Positions 45,573 through 56,105 of a DNA stretch of 64,000 bases are shown in pieces. The first letter of the stretch is position 1. Each line of letters begins with the position of its first letter. This DNA comes from Lenzites betulinus (lineage: Eukaryota; Basidiomycota; Agaricomycetes; Polyporales; Polyporaceae), in the NCBI GenBank assembly GCA_022264855.1, contig JABYQU010000022.1, positions 62,001-126,000 of the forward strand, written 5' to 3'. The notes beneath the pieces are model-generated. The model made no database searches and was not told the origin of the DNA. It saw only the letters and a program-made list of their open reading frames with translations. Both the position numbers and the translations under genes were made by a program.

Positions 45573-46093
45573 GACTAGGGATACAAGCAAGAATGGGGGT
45601 AGATGGGGTAGATGGAGGAGTTGGGATATGGCAGCGCGCAAGAAATAGTGAGGAGATGACTCTTGCCTGTGTCAGCATCGCCGCTCGGAACTCGGAGGAG
45701 GGACTCATGGTCACTCACTGCTGGACCGCTATTTACAATGACTAATCACAGTCAAAATGGCTCGGCTACCGCTGCAACCCGGGGGACGTCGATGCTGGAC
45801 AGAGGAAGAGGTGAAAGTCCAGTGAGTGAGCGAAGACTGGTTGCAAGGCGGCTTGGACAAATCGCTGCCGAGATCTACCAGATCTTGGTGACGCACTCCG
45901 ATCCAAACGGAGGGTGCCGCCACAAACCAAACAGGAGCAAGCGCGTCCAATTCGCGCCTCAGACGCGTCGCCAGATTATTGCTACAAGTTCTTCAGCCAC
46001 GACGCGTCTCTACTGCTCCTCATTCCGCTTCGCGTCTTTCTCCCAGCGACGCCTTGGCTGCAATATCTTGCTGCTCTATAGAAGAGGATCTTA
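45573..46093. promoter_or_regulatory. Divergent promoter region, VMS1 and POL3
   Basis: 521 bp between start codons. Open frames here (for example one ending at 46094 on the + strand) show no family motif. The POL3 side carries two ACGCGT boxes at 45963-45968 and 46002-46007. Confidence 0.55.
45963..46007. promoter_or_regulatory. Pair of MCB (ACGCGT) elements upstream of POL3
   Basis: ACGCGT at 45963-45968 and 46002-46007, 126 and 87 bp before the POL3 start. MCB boxes bind MBF-type factors and drive G1/S expression of replication genes in yeasts, including DNA polymerase genes. A related TCGCGT follows at 46028-46033. Function here is inferred. Confidence 0.55.
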
Positions 46094-49000
46094 ATGGCCA
46101 CCGTTTCACCGTCATCGAAAGAGAACGTGCCTATACATGGCGGGTTAGTGCTCTTCAGACGCGTTTACACTACCGCAACTCACATTCCGCCGTTCACGTC
46201 CAGTGACACAAGCTTCAAACCTGACCTGGACTCACAACCGGTCTTGAAGAAGCGCAAGATTAGTCCTACAGGCGCTGCAAGCACGCAGCCTCTGCAGTCG
46301 TCATTCGCAGACGTACTGCAAAGGCTGAAGGAAGAGGCGAACGAGACGCGAGGTTGGTGTCATTTATGGACCAATGTGCTCCCATTAACATGCAAAGTAG
46401 ATGCCGAGGGTGGTGCAGATGCTTGGGCACGCCCCTCGCTCCCCAACATTGACCCCAAACGCGACAGTATCAGTAAGCACTCTATCATTTAATGTGCCTC
46501 CTACGGAGTGCCAACATCCTACAGTATTCCAACAAATCGACCTCGAGGACTCGGTTGAGCAACACACCGGTGGTACCACTGTCAGGTTATATGGCGTGAC
46601 GGAGGCGAGTGCAGTAGCTAACACTCTATACGTCTCACACTCAACAAGCTACAGAACGGCCACAGTGTCTTGGCACATGTAACTGATTTCATGCCGTACT
46701 TCTACATTGCCACGCCGCGAGGCTTCGACAATGACGACATGAGTCCCTTCATGCGCTACTTGAATGTATGTTGTATGTTGAACCTTTCCACCGCATAAAT
46801 TACTCACCTCACATAGAACGTTCTCCCCGGCGGCGCGGTCAGAGACGTAGAGCTGGTCAAGAAACGCAGTCTGTGGGGATACAAGGGTGATGATTGGGTT
46901 AGTTTTATCAAGATCACCGTTGCGGATCAGCGAAGTCTGCCCAAAGTTCGAGATAAGTTTCCTTCGTTCTCTCTGTTTAGACCTTGCATCTTACCGTTGC
47001 TTCTCTACGTCTCCTAGAGAGGGGCGAATGCAGGTTCAATGACTTGTTCAACGGGGAGGTTGCCACTTTCGAGAGTAACATCGCCTATCCACTCCGCTTC
47101 ATGATCGACACCCGAGTGCGTCTATATATGCTATGCAGTTTGTATTGCACCACTAACTCGTTTATTCACAGGTTGTGGGAATGAACTGGATTGAGGTTCC
47201 CGCCGGTCAGTACACCATAGTCCAAGGCAAGGAGAAACGGTCCCGTTGCCAGATCGAACTAAGCGTCAAGTGAGTCCATAGTCACACTCTCGACGCGTTA
47301 TGCACCCTAACTCCGAATCTATAGGTGGAATAAATTCATATCTCACCCACCCGACGACAAGTGGTCCAAGACTGCTCCGCTACGCATCCTTAGTTTCGAT
47401 ATTGAGTGCGCCGGGCGGAAGGGCATCTTCCCAGAAGCGAACGTCGACCCCGTCATCCAAATTGCGAACATGGTAACAAGACAAGGTATGTAGTCTGCGA
47501 TTGTGGGATACGATAGGCTCGTAATCCTGACCTTGTATTCACAGGTGAAAGTAAACCGTTCATTAGGAACGTATTCACGTTGAATACCTGCGCACACATT
47601 GTGGGCTCGCAAGTGATCTCCTTCCAGAACGAGGCAGAAATGCTCGTGAAGTGGCGCGAGTTCGTAGAGGAAGTCGATCCCGACGTTGTCATCGGGTACA
47701 ACATCGCCAACTTCGATTTACCCTACTTGATGGATCGTGCCAAGGCCTTGAAGGCTCAGAAATTTCCATACCTGGGTCGGATGATCAGTGCGTGCAAATT
47801 GTCCTATATGTCCACGCTGTCAGCTCTGAAGGCAACTCTCGTTAGACAAGCAAACTGTGACGAAGGACACCCACTTTTCGTCGAAGGCGTTCGGGCAGCG
47901 CGACTCGAAAGAGACCGCGCTGGACGGCCGACTTCAGATCGATATACTGCAGTACATGCAACGCGAGTACAAGCTCCGCAGTTACACACTCAACTCTGTT
48001 TGCGCGCAATTCCTCGGCGAGCAGAAGGAGGATGTACATCACTCAGTTATCACGGAACTGCAGAATGGTACCCCCGAATCGAGGCGCCGACTGGCGGTGT
48101 ACTGTCTGAAGGTTGTTACTCTTTGCATAAAGCCAGAATTTTGTTGCTCACGACTTGTATAGGATGCGTACCTTCCACAGCGGCTGATGGACAAGTTGAT
48201 GTGCTTCATTAACTACACGGAGATGGCGCGTGTAACGGGCGTCCCGTTCAATTACCTCCTCTCTCGCGGTCAGTCTATCAAGGTATTGTCGCAACTGTTC
48301 CGGAAGGCGAACGACGACGGCTATGTCGTCCCCGCGCTAAGAGGCGAAGGCAAGTCGTGTTCAGATGCTGTCTATTCCACGCCACTGATCGCATAGCAGG
48401 CTCGGACGAGCAGTATGAGGGCGCAACGGTCATTGAACCCAAGAAGGGATATTACGACGTTCCTATTGCGACCCTGGACTTCAGCTCGCTGTACCCATCC
48501 ATCATGATGGCTCACAACCTTTGTTACACAACGTTGCTCGACAAGTCGACTGTGGATCGGCTTGGTCTTGTTAAGGATGTGGACTACATCCAGACTCCGA
48601 ACAACGGTATGCAGTTTGGCAGGTGGAGAACTGATTCGTACTGAACCTTTTGTAGACCTCTTTGTGAAGTCGACGAAGCGCAAGGGATTGCTGCCTACCA
48701 TTCTTGAGGACCTCATCAGCGCACGTAAACGCGCGAAAGCGGACTTGAAGAAGGAGACTGATCCATTCAAGCGCGCTGTATTGGATGGCCGTCAGCTTGC
48801 GTTGAAGATCAGTGCCAACTCGGTGTACGGCTTCACGGGTGCAACGATCGGCAAACTGCCCTGTTTGCCCATCTCCTCCAGTACGACGTCATACGGTCGA
48901 CAAATGATCGAGAAGACGAAGCAAGAGGTCGAGGCAGAGTATTGCATCGCGAACGGGCACGGCCACGACGCAACCGTCATCTACGGTGATACGGACTCGG

Positions 49001-50481
49001 TCATGGTGCGGTTTGGACCGACGGACCTGCCGACGGTGATGCGGCTCGGGAGCGAGGCGGCGGACTTCGTGACGGCGAAGTTCATCAAGCCAATCAAGCT
49101 TGAGTTCGAGAAGGTGTACTTCCCGTACTTGCTTATCAGTAAGAAGAGGTATGCGGGATTGTACTGGACGCGTCCGGAGAAGTACGACAAGATGGACACG
49201 AAGGGTATCGAGGTCAGCTTCAATCCCGAGACCCAATGTCGACTGCGAGGCGCATAGCTGATGACCGCATGCAGACCGTTCGTCGTGATAACTGCCGCCT
49301 CGTCTCTACAGTCATCGAGACATGTCTGCACAAGATGCTGATTGATCGTGATGTGAAGGGTGCTGAGGAGTGAGTCGTTCTTGTTACTTTTCGACTCCGG
49401 AGCAGCTTGTTGACGCTAAAATAGCTACGTGAAGCAAGTCATCTCAGACCTTCTTCAAAATAAGATCGATATGTCGCAGCTTGTGATCACGAAAGCCCTT
49501 GCGAAGGCTGGTGAGCATTGACCCTCGCTCTCTTTCACATCTGTTGTTAACCCTCCGTTACAGACTACGCTGCAAAGCAAGCTCACGTCGAACTAGCTGA
49601 GAGGATGAAGAAGCGCGATGCCGGTATGCATATCTCCTGGCTTGTGCGTGCCTGTGTGACTGAACTCGTGTAGGTTCTGCCCCTGCTCTCGGAGACCGTG
49701 TGGCGTACGTCATCATCAAGGGTATCAAGGGTACGATTTCTCTTCGCAAAATGGGGATGCAAGTCTGATAATGAGATACGGACAGGTGCTGCCGCATACG
49801 AGAAGTCTGAGGACCCAATATACGTACTGGAGAACAACATCCCCATTGATACCAAGTACTACCTCGACAATCAACTCTCGAACCCCCTGATGCGTATCTT
49901 TGAGCCCATCCTGGGAGAGAAGGCATCATCACTATGTGAGCGTGACTGTATACACACTATATGGGAAGATAACTCATGTGTTGCAGTGTCTGGTGATCAT
50001 ACGCGTACCATTCAGGTGGCGACGCCAACGGTCGGAGGACTGATGAAGTTTGCGGTGAAAACAACCACTTGCCTGGGATGCAAGACCCCACTGCGGGGTA
50101 ACAACAGTGTCAAGAGTACGGTTTCTTTCTGTCGTCTGGGACACTGCCACTAACAGACCATTTCTTTAAGATGGCGCCATCTGCAACAACTGTCGACCAA
50201 GACTTGGAGAGCTATACCAGAAGCAGGTCACCACCACATCGGAGCTGCAAGTACGCTTCTCACGCCTTTGGACGCAATGCCAGCGGTGTCAAGGCTCGTT
50301 GCATCAGGTGCATTTCTACTCCTCATGATCCCGGCCCTCCTTGATGATACTTATTCGCGTGCGGTAGGATGTGTTGTGCTCTAGTCGAGACTGTCCCATT
50401 TTCTACATGCGGAAGAAGGCCCAGAAGGATGTCGAAGATGCTACAGGCGTGCTAGACCGCTTTGAGAGCGAGATCTGGTAG
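46094..50481 (+). CDS. POL3: DNA polymerase delta catalytic subunit
   Basis: Lagging-strand replicative polymerase with proofreading, about 1092 aa. Exons I read: 46094-46143, 46204-46352, 46398-46472, 46525-46604, 46655-46765, 46817-46945, 46981-47115, 47172-47269, 47325-47485, 47545-47787, 47846-48111, 48163-48349, 48397-48606, 48656-49212, 49275-49369, 49425-49510, 49564-49623, 49674-49730, 49786-49935, 49987-50115, 50171-50307, 50368-50481. Exonuclease motifs: [20 protein letters not shown] and YCLKDAYLP. Polymerase motifs: [28 protein letters not shown] and [12 protein letters not shown]-terminal CysA (CLGCKTPL...CNNC) and CysB (CQRCQG...CSSRDC), the latter the 4Fe-4S ligand set. The introns at 46605 and 48350 begin with GC. 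The junction at 46945/46981 needs a 35-nt intron and is the least certain. Confidence 0.96.
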
Positions 50482-51015
50482 GCGGGCGTTTGGGGGGACG
50501 TAAGGGCTGCGCTGGACTCGTCGTGCTGTGAGTCGTTGACCAGGATGGACGGTTTGCATATCTGCATATGACCCTCGTGTACTCATTACAGTAGATAGTA
50601 CTATTCTTGCGATTATCTTCCGTTGCAGCTTGGCTTCTCTGCAACGTATGTTTAGGACGACCGCTCCCGCCGGCGGCTTATGTGGTTGCGTGGGAGATTC
50701 GCCACATCACCCATCCGATTTACGCCTCGGAAACGGCTTCGCTGCTGTTTTACACCCAGCTGACAGCAAGGCACTCATCAAGAACGCTGTTGACATCGCC
50801 TCCCTCGCTTGCACAGGGGTTGCTCTCACCTTCCACCAGCGTTGACAAGCTGCTCCCCCAAGGCTCAGGCTACCTTGGTAATTATTACATATTGTTCAAA
50901 CGCCATCGACTGAGCTCACGGAGAATTTTACAGCGCAGACGTTCCTCCTGGCTGCAAGTTTGTTTCCCGCCTCCGAAACAGCGCCGTACTGATTGTGAAT
51001 GACTGTAGATCGACC
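50482..51015. other. Intergenic region, POL3 to second HET gene
   Basis: No gene recognised. It holds the HET-gene promoter. An out-of-frame ATG at 50999 opens a 16-codon frame that overlaps the HET start. Confidence 0.5.
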
Positions 51016-53238
51016 ATGTATCTCCTCGATACTACCACAGGTCAACTAGAAATGGTAGACGATCCGCGAAAGGAGCGCTATGCCATCCTCTCGCACGTCT
51101 GGCAGCACGAGGGCGAGCAGACTTACGAGCACATCCAGGCGCTGAACCGTGGCCTCGTTCGCCGTCTCTCCTCAGCGCTGAGGGTCCGCCGCAACGACCC
51201 GGTATCCATTCTCCCCAGGGCATCCGCGAAAATTCGGGAGTGCTGTGAATACGCTCGGAAGCGCGGGTTCAAGAAGATCTGGATCGATACGTGCTGCATC
51301 GACAAGTCGAGCAGCTCGGAACTGTCGGAGGCTATCAACTCGATGTATGAGTGGTACGCCAACGCGGACGTCTGCTTCGCGTACCTGTTCGACGTCAGCG
51401 ACCTGGAGAGCCCGAAGAAAACGAACTCCTCGTTTCGGCGGAGCAGGTGGTTCAGGCGCGGGTGGACCTTACAGGAGCTTATCGCTCCCAAGTCCCTGGA
51501 GTTCATCTCGAAGGAATGGCGGTTCATCGGCACGAAGTTCACCTTGGCGGAGGTCGTGGAGCAGGTGACAGGAATCCAGAGGGCAATCCTGACTCACGAG
51601 CAGTCGCTCGACACTGTGAGCGTCGCGAGGAGGATGTCGTGGGCGTCGACGCGGGAGACAAAGCGGCCTGAGGACGAGGCGTACTCGCTCATGGGTATCT
51701 TCGGCGTGAGGATGCCTACCATATATGGCGAGGGCCGCGCCGCCTTCCTCAGGCTCCAGGAGGAGATCTTGAAGCACATCCGCGACCAATCCATCTTTGC
51801 GTGGGGGTCAATTTTCGGGGTATCTTCTCGCGGAAGCTCCCTTAGGTGGCAGTACGAGTACAAGGAAGGATTCGATCCATCTATCCTCTTTGCGCGCTCA
51901 CCCGCCGAATTCTACCACTCTGGCGACATAGAGCCCATCCCCCTTGATGAACTGGAGCGGCGCCTCGGCATCCACGCGAGAGTCCCAGATTATACTATCA
52001 CCAGCTATGGTGTCCGCTCTTCCTTTCCCTCCATCGTCATCAATAACTCCTCAACGTCTTCGTTACGGCTTGCCATTCTTGGCTGTCACGTCGCTGGAAA
52101 CAACACAGCCTCACGGGGTAAGCTTATTGCCCTCCTCTTGACCCAGCAACCCGGCACTTCCGAGCAGTCCCAAAGGTTCATCGTCGGGGCCCGAGGTCCT
52201 CAAATACCACAGTGGTTATTCGAAGACCTGGATGGGAACAGTTATACCCCCAGCGAAACCATAATCGAGGGCACTCGCACAGTATCCTCTCGGTCTTACT
52301 CTACTCGCAGAGGTAGCAGCAGTGGTAGCTCTTTCTCGCCAACTCCCACAGACAAGGACCTTTTCCGCGCCGTTGTCCTGCCGAGGAGCCAGTACGAGGA
52401 GCCCGTGCGATTTTACTCCCCCTCCTCGACCTACGAATCCGGAGGCCTAATGGTGGCCGCGTGGGCCCGTCTTTGCATCACACACCGTTCACTCTTCGAT
52501 GCATCGTCTACGAACATGTGGGATGTCTACACTTGGGGCGGTCTTGTACGGACCGGGAGCGATGTCTCTGCCGTGCCCATGAGCTATGAGTGTCCGTGCG
52601 AGGTCATTATCCTCGGCTGGACTATCACTCGTCTAGAGGCGAAAGGCTATTCGTTCTGGCTTCTCCCTCAGCACCGCTGTAACGCGCTAGCACTGCCAAT
52701 CGGCTTCCCCTCCTCGCCGAAGATCCACTCGCTCGCACTCTGCAGCACCTCGGAGGTCATCCTGATCCACGTCGGGGCGTGCCCGGCCTTCGTTCCCCCT
52801 CCGCCCCACTCGAGCTCGCGCGTAGCACTGCTTCAGAATGGTCATTATGCGTCTTCAACGTGGCGCGCCAGCACCCCCGGGCACGCGCCTGAAGTGTATC
52901 CCGCGCTCTGCGTCACGGTCGTCTTCATGCCGGGGCCGAAGGTCGCTATCCCGGAGATGGACAGAGACGACGACGACGATCCCCACCTGGAGACATGCTG
53001 GATGGACCACGTCGATAGCTGGGAGGGGGGTGTGAAGATGTTCAAGCGCGGCAAGACCACGGTGCAGATCGCGTTCACCGCTTGTCCCGGCGCGTGGACG
53101 CACCAACCACAACAGCAGCACGGCACCACTCGCAGAGTACCAGGCCGGCCGATGTACATTATGAGCGTGAAGGTAAACCCGAAGACGGGCAAACCGGGCG
53201 TCACACCATCGGTTACTACGGGTACATCTTTACATTAA
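51016..53238 (+). CDS. HET-domain protein, paralog 2
   Basis: Single exon, 740 aa from the ATG at 51016, which has A at -3. HET-domain blocks: YAILSHVWQHEGEQTYEHI (residues ~23-41), IWIDTCCIDKSSSSELSEAI (~96-115) and SRWFRRGWTLQELIAPKSLE (~146-165), followed by EDEAYSLMGIFGVRMPTIYG. The rest matches paralog 1 in order: LALLGC-like LAILGCHVAG, IALLLTQQPG, LFRAVVLPRSQ, a CEVIILGW segment, VILIHVG and DHVDSWEGGVKMF. No NTPase or repeat domain is visible. By analogy it may act in non-self recognition, but this is not shown for basidiomycetes. A short upstream frame (50999-51049) overlaps the start. Codon bias is milder than in paralog 1. Confidence 0.9.
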   Translation: MYLLDTTTGQLEMVDDPRKERYAILSHVWQHEGEQTYEHIQALNRGLVRRLSSALRVRRNDPVSILPRASAKIRECCEYARKRGFKKIWIDTCCIDKSSSSELSEAINSMYEWYANADVCFAYLFDVSDLESPKKTNSSFRRSRWFRRGWTLQELIAPKSLEFISKEWRFIGTKFTLAEVVEQVTGIQRAILTHEQSLDTVSVARRMSWASTRETKRPEDEAYSLMGIFGVRMPTIYGEGRAAFLRLQEEILKHIRDQSIFAWGSIFGVSSRGSSLRWQYEYKEGFDPSILFARSPAEFYHSGDIEPIPLDELERRLGIHARVPDYTITSYGVRSSFPSIVINNSSTSSLRLAILGCHVAGNNTASRGKLIALLLTQQPGTSEQSQRFIVGARGPQIPQWLFEDLDGNSYTPSETIIEGTRTVSSRSYSTRRGSSSGSSFSPTPTDKDLFRAVVLPRSQYEEPVRFYSPSSTYESGGLMVAAWARLCITHRSLFDASSTNMWDVYTWGGLVRTGSDVSAVPMSYECPCEVIILGWTITRLEAKGYSFWLLPQHRCNALALPIGFPSSPKIHSLALCSTSEVILIHVGACPAFVPPPPHSSSRVALLQNGHYASSTWRASTPGHAPEVYPALCVTVVFMPGPKVAIPEMDRDDDDDPHLETCWMDHVDSWEGGVKMFKRGKTTVQIAFTACPGAWTHQPQQQHGTTRRVPGRPMYIMSVKVNPKTGKPGVTPSVTTGTSLH

Positions 53239-53786
53239 GGGATAGTACAACTCAGTACTGGCAATGGTGTTAAGTCGTGACTTTTACTTGTTGCGACAGG
53301 CGTATGCATGATGTAGCTTTAGCAGTACATCGTGCTCATTTCTGTGTACTTAAGCCTGTTGAGGCCGCTTCATTGGAGCTTTGTATGGTAGACTTTTATG
53401 TCTTCCTCATTTATACGGACATTACACATAGTTAGGCACCAGAATGGATGCGCACGTTGTGATCACATCGTGGGACCTGCCCGACATTCATTCTCCAGCA
53501 ATTCACCCCCCCACATGACTGTCCTACCTACTCGCGACAACGTGCATGCGGCTCACTCGTCCCCATGTATCATACTACAAGGGAGGCGAGGGGCAATGCG
53601 ACATCGAGTAACAGGCTGACTACTGATTGAAGTTGCAGACCACTCAGCAAGGGACCGCCGATAGAGGCCGAGCAGGGATGTGAACATAAGCGGTGGCCCA
53701 GGGATACTTCAGGCTACGCCTTCTAGCCTCAGAAGAGACCTTGTGAGCTCGGGTGAAAACGGCTTAGGCTTACGAATATGCAATGC
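53239..53786. other. Convergent intergenic region, HET paralog 2 to ETP1
   Basis: Holds two 3' flanks. No gene or RNA recognised. Confidence 0.5.
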
Positions 53787-56014
53787 CTATTTCTTTTTCT
53801 TCTTCTTGCCGCCTCTGTGCGCGGTGTTGGACTGCTCGGAGACTTCAAGGGAGCCACCGGCTGCCTCTCCTGCAACGCCCTCACCGCTCTCGATCTTGTT
53901 CTTGGCTTCGAGGAAGAACATCACGTCCCGCACCTGGTCCTGGAGCTCCTGCACCTTGTCCCGCAAAATATCGGTCTCCCGAGAGGCCGCGTCGGTGTGC
54001 TCCTTGGCCGCAGCCAAGTTCTTCATCAGACTTCCGCTGACCGCGCGCTCTTCCCGGAGCTCTTTCGCCAGCGAGCGCGCGAGGTCGGAGGCTTTCTCCG
54101 CCCGTTTCTCCGCCTTGGCTTTCTCGCGCTCGAGTTCCGCGACGCGCGCGGCCTCGTCCTGTGCGCGCCGTTCGGCCTCCTGCCGCGCGCGCTGCTTATG
54201 CAGCTCGAGCTCCGCGCCGAGCTGCTCAATCAGCGATTGCATCGACTCCACCTGGCTCCGCAGCTCCGTCGTCTGCTCCTCGTAGAACGTCCGCTGCGAG
54301 TCGAGCTGCGACGTGAGGAGATACGAGTATTCGATCCCGATCGCCTCGATCTTCTCCGCGGTGAGTGCGTCGGCTGCAGTAGGTCCGCCGCCGCCGCTGT
54401 CGCTGCGCGTGCCCACGCCCGCGGCGGCGGACGGGAGCTCGACGAGCTTGCCGTCGGCCTTGTTCTGGATGAGCCGATGCACATAGCCGTCCCCGGCATA
54501 GTCCCACACGCGCTGCGTCTCGAGCTCCAACGCGTAGAGGTGAGTCGTGCCAACGTAGTGTGCGTGCGCGTGCGCGCGGCCGTAGCGGCCGCAGCCGATG
54601 TTTCCGCAGATGAGGCAAATCCAGAGATTGGTGGTGCTGCCGCAGTCGGCGCAGTGCGAGCGTTCGCCGGTGGAAGCGGGTGAGGAGGAGAACGGGATCG
54701 GGCGTGCGGTGCGGGAGGTGTTGGGGGAAGAGGGGTGTGAAGAGAGGAGCGTCTGGGAGTAGCGGCATACGGGGCATCTGGGTGGGACGCGTCGGAACAC
54801 GGGTGTATGGAATAATTTCGGAGGATACTGACCTGCTGTCGCCCCATTTGCTGAGACACGCGCAGTGGAAGGTGTGCGAGCAGGGCACGGTGACAAGTCC
54901 GGTCACCGCGGCGTCCATGCGTTCGAGGCATACAGGACAAGTGGGCAGTTCGTATGCGCCGGAGACGGGCGTGGGCCCGATCCGGGAGATAGACTCGGAA
55001 ATCGGGTCGTCAACGTCTATCGCTATGGAGAGCACGCGGACGACGTGACATGTCTCCGGCTGTGAAACAGAAAGTGTTCATTTCATGTGCTTGGCCGCTG
55101 CGGACGCGCAGTAGCGACAAACCTCCATGCTGTTGAACTGCTTGCCGTTGTACGCCTCCGAGAACTCGGCGGCGTGTGCGGGATCGCGGAATTTCATAAC
55201 GACTATTGAACGGTTCGGAGCCGAGTCCCTGGGGTGCACGCGCACATGAGCATCGGAGCCGCACGGAAATGAAGCGAGGAAGGAGCTCGCCTGATCATCC
55301 GCAGGTGGGCGATACCATCCGCTGCTGGCGCAACAAACGCGAGGAAGTCCGAGGGGTTCATCCACGCAGGAACAGCCAAGACGGCGAGCGTTACGTCGTC
55401 CGAGTCAACGTCCTTCTGTGACGAGTGGCCCGCTGCGCCATCCGCTTCGGAGGATGCAGAGACCGAAGCCCCCCTTTGTGCCGCGTCCGCGAAGGAGGAA
55501 TTGGGGTACTGCCGGTAGATGTGCACTACGCCTTCGGGTAGATTCGTGGACCCAGACTTGCTGCGAGGGACAAAGGTCGCGGTCGCAGGCTCCCCTGCAG
55601 AGATGTTTAATTTACAGCGTTACGTACAGGGGAACGGGAGAACAGACCCCTCCGTTTCTCGCGTTCCTTTCCGGCGCTGACTGTCATAAAGCCTCCTGCG
55701 TCGTCCATGTGTGAGAAGTCGACCCAGTCCAGGCGGATCGGTCCTAGACGATAATCTGCGCGGTACGAGCTCTGCGGCTCTTTCTCAGCGGGTGTGTGGT
55801 AGACCGAGAGTGTGTTCCGCCGTGTGCCGGACTTGTTCGCGTGCGAGGGGAGTTGCTGGAAGAGATAGCGGGGGACAAAGGGAGTGCTGCTGCCTCCGCC
55901 GTCCGGGCGGATAGACGAGATGCTGGTGGTCGGTTTGTGTGACGCGGAAGTCGATGCACTAGACGACGATGCCGACGAGAACAATAGTGAGATGCGGATG
56001 TGGTACCCTCTCAT
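53787..56014 (-). CDS. ETP1: BRAP2/Etp1-type RING and ZnF-UBP ubiquitin ligase
   Basis: 664 aa. Exons in transcript order: 56014-55648, 55594-55291, 55228-55123, 55059-54833, 54777-53787. Order of parts: N-terminal MRGYHIRISLLF; BRAP2 RRM-like region (VHIYRQYPNSSF, LAVLAVPAWMNPSDFL, NRSIVVMKFRDPAHAAEFSE, AYNGKQFNSME); RING CPVCLERMDA with PCSHTFHCACLSKW and CPVCR; ZnF-UBP HCADCGSTTNLWICLICGN and GYVHRL; long coiled coil; Lys-rich end. In animals BRAP/IMP limits Ras-MAPK signalling; yeast Etp1 links to ethanol tolerance and nutrient signalling. The intron at 55290-55229 begins with GC. The start codon lies only 91 bp from the divergent Nudix gene; longer in-frame N-termini upstream would overlap that gene. 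Confidence 0.92.
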
Positions 56015-56105
56015 TGCGCGGGCATCTTCCGGCGCGGCGGGCGATGGCGGTCGGAGGGCAAGCAGCGATGAGGAGGAAGTGCGGGCGGAGCGCCCGACGT
56101 GCCCC
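56015..56105. promoter_or_regulatory. Very short divergent promoter, ETP1 and Nudix gene
   Basis: Only 91 bp lie between the two ATGs, so promoters and 5' UTRs must overlap each other or the opposing coding sequence. No TATA box seen. Confidence 0.55.

Noticed and set aside
45663..46094. 144-codon frame upstream of POL3
   Set aside because: Ends at the POL3 start, has no motif, and sits over the divergent promoter with MCB boxes.
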